From assembly GCF_030160715.1 (NCBI RefSeq), contig NZ_BSOW01000012.1:62001-126000 (forward strand): 64,000 nt of DNA, read 5' to 3'. Source of the stretch: Bradyrhizobium iriomotense (lineage in GTDB: Bacteria; Pseudomonadota; Alphaproteobacteria; Rhizobiales; Xanthobacteraceae). Position numbers and translations under genes: made by a program. Positions within the stretch are counted from its first letter, which is position 1. Each line of letters begins with the position of its first letter. Under the pieces are notes generated by a model that was given only the letters and a program-made list of their open reading frames with translations, was not told the origin of the DNA and made no database searches. Below are positions 59,571 to 64,000 of this stretch, piece by piece.

Positions 59571-59670
59571 TGTCATCGCCCGCGAAGGCGGGCGATCCAG
59601 CATTCCAGAGACAGGGACGAATACGAGAGGCCGCGGCGTACTGGATTCCCCGCTTTCGCGGGGAATGACA
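59571..59670. repeat. Complete bi-hairpin intergenic repeat
   Basis: The ends TGTCAT and ATGACA and the inner ATCCAG and CTGGAT match the 41050 copy. The left hairpin (CCCGC-GAA-GGCGGG) and right hairpin (CCCCGC-TTT-CGCGGGG) are strong. It lies just downstream of xseA. Confidence 0.88.
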
Positions 59671-59704
59671 GCGGTGGTGGGGAAGCACCGCGCCGCCGTC
59701 GCTC

Positions 59705-61336
59705 CTAAAACAAGCTTCCCTGATCCACGGGCTTCGCCACGCGCTTAGGCGCCGGCTTCGCCTCGCGCGACGCGGCCTTGGGCTGCGTGCGCGCCTCAGG
59801 CGCCGGCCGGTCCGCATCCGCGGTTGCGCCCACGCGTCCATCGGCAAACTCGATTTCGAGCCGCGCGGCCGGGCCGATGGCATCGGCGGCATGCACGGGA
59901 TGTCCGGCCTCATCGCGCACCAGCGCGAAGCCGCGGGCGAGCACGCCGCGGTAGGACAGTGCGGAGAGCAGTTTGCCGCTGTTCTCGACGCGCGCATCGA
60001 GCCGGTGCAACAGCGTCGTCAGCGCGCGCTGGGCGCGCTCGGAAAGGCGATGGGTGCGCTCGCGCTGGCGGGCGATCGCATTGCGCTGCGCCTGCGCGTT
60101 GGAGAGTCTTGAGGCGCGCAGGCGCACCTCGAGACCGGCAAAGCGGTCGCGTCGCTGTCGCAACAAGGATCGCGCGGAAAGGCCGAGCCGTTCGCCGCAC
60201 ACCGTGAGCCGATGATCGGCCTGTGCGATCTGGCCGTGCAGCACCCGCAGCGTCAGCCGCGCGCTGGTCGCGGCAAAGCGGCGGAAATGCGCATGCGTGT
60301 TGGCCTTGAGCCCGCGGGGCAGCGCGGCGCTCGCGGAATCCAGCCGCTGCCGCGGGATCGCCAGGAGGTCGCTTGCCGCGGGCAGGGCGCGCGCTGCGGC
60401 GCGCAGCTCGTTGCGGCGGCTCTCCTGGCCGCGCTGCCACGAGGCGCGGGTACGGCGCGCGAGATCGGCGACCTCGACGAACAGATCGCTGCGCACCGGG
60501 ACCGCCATCTCGGCGGCCGCCGTCGGCGTCGGCGCGCGCTTGTCGGCGGCGAAATCGATCAGCGTAATGTCGGTCTCGTGGCCGACGGCCGAGATTAGCG
60601 GGATCATGCTCTCGGCGGCTGCCCGCACCACGATCTCCTCGTTGAACGACCAGAGATCCTCCAGCGAGCCGCCGCCGCGCGCCACGATCAAGACGTCGGG
60701 CCGCGGAATCTTGCCGCCCTCCGGCAGCGCATTGAAGCCGCGGATCGCAGCGGCGATCTGCTCGGCGGAGCCTTCGCCCTGCACCTTGACCGGCCACACC
60801 AGCACGCGCCGGGGAAAGCGGTCCTCCAGCCGATGCAGGATGTCGCGGATCACGGCGCCGGTCGGCGACGTCACGACGCCGATCACCTCCGGCAGCCAGG
60901 GCAGGAGTTGTTTGCGCGCCTCGTCGAACAGGCCTTCGGCCGCGAGCTTCTTCTTGCGCTCCTCCATCAGCGCCATCAGCGCGCCGATGCCGGCGGGCTC
61001 CAGCGCCTCGATCACGATCTGGTACTTCGAGGAGCCGGGATAGGTGGTGAGCTTGCCGGTCGCGATGACCTCGAGCCCCTCCTGCGGTTTGAAGCGCATC
61101 CGCCCATGGACGCCCTTCCAGATCACCGCCTCGATCTTGGCGCTCTCGTCCTTGAGCGCGAAGTAGCAATGGCCGGAAGAATGCGCGCCGCGGAAACCGG
61201 AGATCTCGCCGCGGACCCGGACATGGCCATAGGTGTCCTCGACCGTCCGCTTCAGGGACAGCGAGAGCTCGGAGACGGTGAATTCGGGCGTGTTGAGCAG
61301 GGGTTCCGCTGAAGGCATCGGCAAACGATTCGGCAT
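59705..61336 (-). CDS. xseA: Exodeoxyribonuclease VII large subunit XseA
   Basis: A 543-residue XseA. An N-terminal OB-fold (TVSELSLSLKRTVEDTYGHV, then VRGEISGFRGAHSSGHCYFA) is followed by the catalytic domain with EVIGVVTSPTGAVIRDIL, VLVWPVKVQGEGSAEQIAAA, LIVARGGGSLEDLWSFNEE and SAVGHETDITLIDFAADKRA. A long Arg/Leu-rich helical stalk and a basic tail rich in Lys/Pro follow. It degrades single-stranded DNA with XseB, whose gene is not visible here. The start MPNRLPMPSAEP is chosen; another ATG lies 18 bases further in. Confidence 0.96.
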   Translation of the reverse strand: MPNRLPMPSAEPLLNTPEFTVSELSLSLKRTVEDTYGHVRVRGEISGFRGAHSSGHCYFALKDESAKIEAVIWKGVHGRMRFKPQEGLEVIATGKLTTYPGSSKYQIVIEALEPAGIGALMALMEERKKKLAAEGLFDEARKQLLPWLPEVIGVVTSPTGAVIRDILHRLEDRFPRRVLVWPVKVQGEGSAEQIAAAIRGFNALPEGGKIPRPDVLIVARGGGSLEDLWSFNEEIVVRAAAESMIPLISAVGHETDITLIDFAADKRAPTPTAAAEMAVPVRSDLFVEVADLARRTRASWQRGQESRRNELRAAARALPAASDLLAIPRQRLDSASAALPRGLKANTHAHFRRFAATSARLTLRVLHGQIAQADHRLTVCGERLGLSARSLLRQRRDRFAGLEVRLRASRLSNAQAQRNAIARQRERTHRLSERAQRALTTLLHRLDARVENSGKLLSALSYRGVLARGFALVRDEAGHPVHAADAIGPAARLEIEFADGRVGATADADRPAPEARTQPKAASREAKPAPKRVAKPVDQGSLF

Positions 61337-61391
61337 TTGGGGATCGAACCTGACGTTAAGGATTTTCACGCGCCAGCGCCAATCAAGGGGG

Positions 61392-61420
61392 TTGATCGAA
61401 AGAGTACTCTGTAATATAGA
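61392..61420 (+). promoter_or_regulatory. Promoter with embedded palindrome, hydrolase-YciB operon
   Basis: TTGATC (61392-61397) and TATAGA (61415-61420) are 17 bases apart, and the perfect palindrome AGAGTACTCT (61401-61410) lies in the spacer. A repressor bound there would block polymerase. It precedes the four-gene operon. Confidence 0.55.
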
Positions 61421-61457
61421 GTTATCTAGAAATGGTAAGGTCAACGGAGTTTGAGCC

Positions 61458-62468
61458 ATGGCGATGCGGTTGCTGCGAGGTATTTTGAGCCTGTTGAAAT
61501 GGGGCCTGTGTGCGATCGGCGCGGTGGCGCTGATCTTCACTGCGATGATCGCAACGCCACTGCAGCGACCGCCCGAACTGCGCTCGGTCTCGGACTCCGT
61601 GAAGGGTGTCGATTTCTCGACCTTGCCGGCGCTCGAACGTTTCCAGGCCCGTGACGGCACTTGGCTCGGCTTCCGCCACTATGCCCCGAGTGGGCAGCCG
61701 ACCGGACGGGGCGCGGTCTTCATCCATGGCTCCTCGGGCTCCAGCGCAACGGTCAACCACGCCCTGACCGCCGCGATGGCCACGCGCGGGGTGGAGACCT
61801 GGGCGCTCGACACGCGCGGCCACGGCGCCTCCGGTACGCGTGGCGATATCGGCTATGTCGGCCAGCTCGAGGACGACCTTGTCGATTTCGTCGCCTTCCT
61901 GCGCCGGACGGCGCCGGATCTGCCGCTCACCCTGGTCGGGCATTCCGCTGGCGCCGGTTTTGCGCTGCGCGTGGCCGCAACCCCCATCATGCAGGACATG
62001 TTCGTCCGCACCGTGCTGCTCGCGCCCTATCTCGGCTACGACGCGCCGACCAATCAGCCGAATTCCGGTGGCTGGGCCAATGCCGACATTCCGCGCCTGC
62101 TGGCGCTCAGGGCGCTGCGCAAGCTCGGCATCGATTGCTGCTCGGAGCTTCCCGTGCTCGCTTTGGCGGTGCCGCCGAATTCAGCCAAGATTCTCGTGCC
62201 GACCTATTCGGAGCGGCTGATGCGCAACTTCGCGACGCGGGGTTATCGCATCGATCTGCCGGCGCTGACGCACCCGCTGACGATCTTCGGTGGCGCCGAG
62301 GATGAGATGATGATCTCCAGCAGATATGCCGAGGCCGTGCAGGCGGTGAAGCCGTCGGTCGACGTCAAGCTCATCGAGGGTGTCAACCACATGGGCATCG
62401 TCACCAATCCGAAGGCCGTCTCGGCGATCGCCGAAGACGTCGCAACGCGGGGAGCGGGCCAGTCATGA
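61458..62468 (+). CDS. Membrane-anchored alpha/beta hydrolase (first of two paralogues)
   Basis: A 336-residue hydrolase. An N-terminal helix (LLKWGLCAIGAVALIFTAMI) anchors it. AVFIHGSSGSS is the oxyanion loop, TRGHGASGTRGDIGYVGQ lies in the lid/strand region, and the nucleophile elbow is LVGHSAGAGF with Ser163. The acid is in IFGGAEDEMM and the His in EGVNHMGIV. Lysophospholipase- or lipase-like activity is likely. Its stop overlaps the start of the 60-aa gene (ATGA). The gene at 63252 is a close paralogue. Confidence 0.9.
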   Translation: MAMRLLRGILSLLKWGLCAIGAVALIFTAMIATPLQRPPELRSVSDSVKGVDFSTLPALERFQARDGTWLGFRHYAPSGQPTGRGAVFIHGSSGSSATVNHALTAAMATRGVETWALDTRGHGASGTRGDIGYVGQLEDDLVDFVAFLRRTAPDLPLTLVGHSAGAGFALRVAATPIMQDMFVRTVLLAPYLGYDAPTNQPNSGGWANADIPRLLALRALRKLGIDCCSELPVLALAVPPNSAKILVPTYSERLMRNFATRGYRIDLPALTHPLTIFGGAEDEMMISSRYAEAVQAVKPSVDVKLIEGVNHMGIVTNPKAVSAIAEDVATRGAGQS

Positions 62469-62647
62469 TCGACAGCAAGCAGGCCTCCGAAGCGCTGGCC
62501 GAGATCCGGCACGTGCACCAGTCGCTGATCGACGATCTCGCCAGCCAGATCATGATGATGTGGGGTGGGCCGCCCCAGCGCTCGCCGAGCGTGCTGATAC
62601 CGCCGGCGCCACAGCCGGTTGGCGGCGATGCGTGGAGTATCCGATGA
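62465..62647 (+). CDS. Small protein (60 aa) in hydrolase-YciB operon
   Basis: A 60-residue frame with four-base overlaps at both ends (ATGA with the hydrolase, ATGA with YciB). It reads MIDSKQASEALAEIRHVHQS, then IDDLASQIMMMWGGPPQRSP and a Pro-rich tail. The first 30 residues are an amphipathic helix with repeated Leu/Ile, so a peripheral or coiled role is possible. No family is known. The overlap pattern is strong evidence that it is translated. Confidence 0.75.
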   Translation: MIDSKQASEALAEIRHVHQSLIDDLASQIMMMWGGPPQRSPSVLIPPAPQPVGGDAWSIR

Positions 62648-63255
62648 AGAACCTGTTCGAAGCTGGAAAACTGCTGCTGCTCGACATGGCGGCGACGCTG
62701 TTTTTTCTCGTGCTTTATCTGCTGACGCACAACGTCACCCTTTCGGTGGTGCTCGGCATGGCGCTGGGCTTGGCCCAGATCGGCTGGCTGCTGGCGCACC
62801 GCAAGCCGATCGACACCATGCAATGGATGAGCCTGTTCCTGGTGCTCGGCGCCGGCATAGTCACGCTGATCACCAACGATCCGCGATTCGTGATGATCAA
62901 GCCGAGCGTGATCTACGTGATCGTCGGCGTCGTGATGCTGAAGCGGAGATGGATGAACCGCTATCTGCCGCCGATTGCGCTCGAGCTGGTGCCGGATATC
63001 GCAGTCATTGTCGGCTACGCCTGGTCGGGCCTGATGTTCTTCTCCGCGGCGTTGAATATGATCGTGGCCCTCAATTTCGACGTCGGGACCTGGTCGGCGA
63101 CCATGTCGATCTATGGCATCGTCAGCAAGGCCATGATGTTCCTGATCGGTTACACGGCGATGCGCGCCATTGGCGTCGCGCGCAAACGACGTCGGCAGCT
63201 CGACGTGGTCGGCGAGCGCGCCCACGGTGCCGAGTTGGTGGGGAAGGCGCCATGA
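62644..63255 (+). CDS. yciB: Inner-membrane septation protein YciB/IspZ
   Basis: A 203-residue protein with about five helices. MKNLFEAGKLLLLDMAATLF and LTHNVTLSVVLGMALGLAQIG open the family core, and VMIKPSVIYVIVGVVMLKRRWM is diagnostic. It acts in the inner membrane in cell division and envelope integrity. It lies between two hydrolase paralogues and overlaps both neighbours by four bases. The C-terminus is long and basic (ARKRRRQLDVVGERAHG). Confidence 0.92.
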   Translation: MKNLFEAGKLLLLDMAATLFFLVLYLLTHNVTLSVVLGMALGLAQIGWLLAHRKPIDTMQWMSLFLVLGAGIVTLITNDPRFVMIKPSVIYVIVGVVMLKRRWMNRYLPPIALELVPDIAVIVGYAWSGLMFFSAALNMIVALNFDVGTWSATMSIYGIVSKAMMFLIGYTAMRAIGVARKRRRQLDVVGERAHGAELVGKAP

Positions 63256-64000
63256 TCGCGGCAATCGCTTGGGGTGGCCTGAAGGCCATCGTCGCGGGCC
63301 TTGCTGTCGTCGGCTTCGCCGGATTGGTGCTGGCGTGGCTGATCGCAACGCCAATCCGCCGACCGCCGGAATTGATTTCGGTTTCGGCCACGGCGCGCGC
63401 CGTGGATCGCAGCGACATGCCCGGGCTCGAACGCTTTCATGCCCGCGAGGGCACCGAGCTGGGATACCGGCATTATCCGGCCCGCGCGCCGGCAACCGGG
63501 CAGATCGCCATTGTCGTGCACGGCTCATCGGGATCGAGCATGTCCGTCCATGCATTGGCAAAGGGGCTCGCCGGGCGTGGCATTGATACCTACGCGCCCG
63601 ACATTCGCGGTCATGGCGCTTCCGGCACGCGCGGCGACATCGGCTACATCGGCCAGCTCGAGGACGATCTTGCGGACTTCGTCGGCGAGATCCGTAAGGC
63701 CAATCCCGCCGCGCCACTCACTCTGATCGGCCATTCCGCCGGCGGCGGGTTCGCGCTGCGGGTGGCCGGCTCGCCGATCCAGAACCTGTTCGAGCGCACG
63801 GTGCTGCTGGCGCCCTATCTCGGCTACGATGCGCCGAGCAGCCGGGAGGACGCGGGCGGATGGGCCAGTCCGGACATTCCGCGTTTCCTCGCTCTGTCGA
63901 TGCTGCGCCGCCTCGGAATCGTCTGCTGTGAATCCTTGCCGACTATTGCCTTTGCCGTCGGACCGAATACCAGTGCGATCCTGGCGCCAACCTATTCCTA
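63252..64000 (+). CDS. Membrane-anchored alpha/beta hydrolase (second paralogue, 3' partial)
   Basis: The frame runs off the right edge after 249 complete codons. Its N-terminal helix (LKAIVAGLAVVGFAGLVLAW) and the shared segments IATPIRRPPEL, VVHGSSGSS, IRGHGASGTRGDIGYIGQLE and GHSAGGGFALRVAG (Ser162) show close kinship to the hydrolase at 61458. The GHSAGGG elbow is intact. It overlaps yciB by four bases. Acid and His lie beyond the window. Confidence 0.9.
   Translation, partial: MIAAIAWGGLKAIVAGLAVVGFAGLVLAWLIATPIRRPPELISVSATARAVDRSDMPGLERFHAREGTELGYRHYPARAPATGQIAIVVHGSSGSSMSVHALAKGLAGRGIDTYAPDIRGHGASGTRGDIGYIGQLEDDLADFVGEIRKANPAAPLTLIGHSAGGGFALRVAGSPIQNLFERTVLLAPYLGYDAPSSREDAGGWASPDIPRFLALSMLRRLGIVCCESLPTIAFAVGPNTSAILAPTYS

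Noticed and set aside
59910..61169. A 419-codon minus-strand frame within xseA in another frame.
   Set aside because: Arg/Ala-rich composition with no motifs, nested in xseA, which is fully explained.

Overview
The window is a 64 kb piece of a high-GC alphaproteobacterial chromosome, most probably Bradyrhizobium or a close relative. The reasons are the GC- and Arg/Ala-rich coding style, the CIRCE-controlled groESL pair, the mitochondrial-like class I cytochrome c, small families typical of this order (DUF2093, DUF4170, DUF2076, a DUF6101-like protein), and many intergenic palindromic repeats of rhizobial type. Genus assignment is inference from gene content. I saw no rRNA, tRNA, CRISPR array, phage or intact insertion sequence.

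Layout. (1) 1-6.2 kb: edge of a surface-polysaccharide locus with a methyltransferase (partial), two convergent GT2 glycosyltransferases, an O-antigen ligase/polymerase and a CelD/BioF-type acetyltransferase. (2) 6.2-9.7 kb: wrbA, pirin and SDR genes facing a divergent LysR regulator across a palindromic operator candidate; together they look like a quinone/redox stress module. (3) 9.8-17.2 kb: accessory stretch with a Tat-exported Bug/TctC protein, a membrane-tailed class III cyclase, two adjacent FAD oxidoreductases of lower GC, and several small secreted proteins, one Gly-rich with tandem repeats. (4) 17.6-23.3 kb: YbaK, HAD, amidohydrolase, rpmJ, a TPR protein, an alpha/beta hydrolase and cytochrome c. 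(5) 23.5-29.3 kb: glcD, glcE and glcF, split by an acyltransferase and an opposite-strand ABM monooxygenase. (6) 29.4-38 kb: H1-like protein, TorF-type porin, ABC exporter, lactate permease, META-like and unknown envelope proteins. (7) 38-41 kb: groES-groEL with promoter, CIRCE, an inserted repeat and a strong terminator, then a lipoprotein. (8) 41-51.5 kb: CheZ, L,D-transpeptidase, DUF2076, ChbG/HpnK deacetylase with a GT2, hisZ-hisG, rsmE, ubiA. (9) 51.7-57.3 kb: pmbA, IMPase, DUF4170, DUF374 acyltransferase, waaA and lpxK, a tightly overlapping lipid A/Kdo cluster. (10) 57.5-64 kb: small proteins, a DLH-like protein lacking its nucleophile, xseA, and a four-gene overlapping operon of hydrolase, 60-aa protein, YciB and a second hydrolase.

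How it fits together. Much of the window serves the cell envelope: polysaccharide, lipid A/Kdo, peptidoglycan cross-linking, porin and septation. Carbon and redox genes (glycolate, lactate, quinone) are interspersed. The most interesting points are the terminal hydrolase-YciB operon, a bi-hairpin repeat family with one copy between groES and groEL, and several enzymes whose key residues or domain plans depart from the norm.
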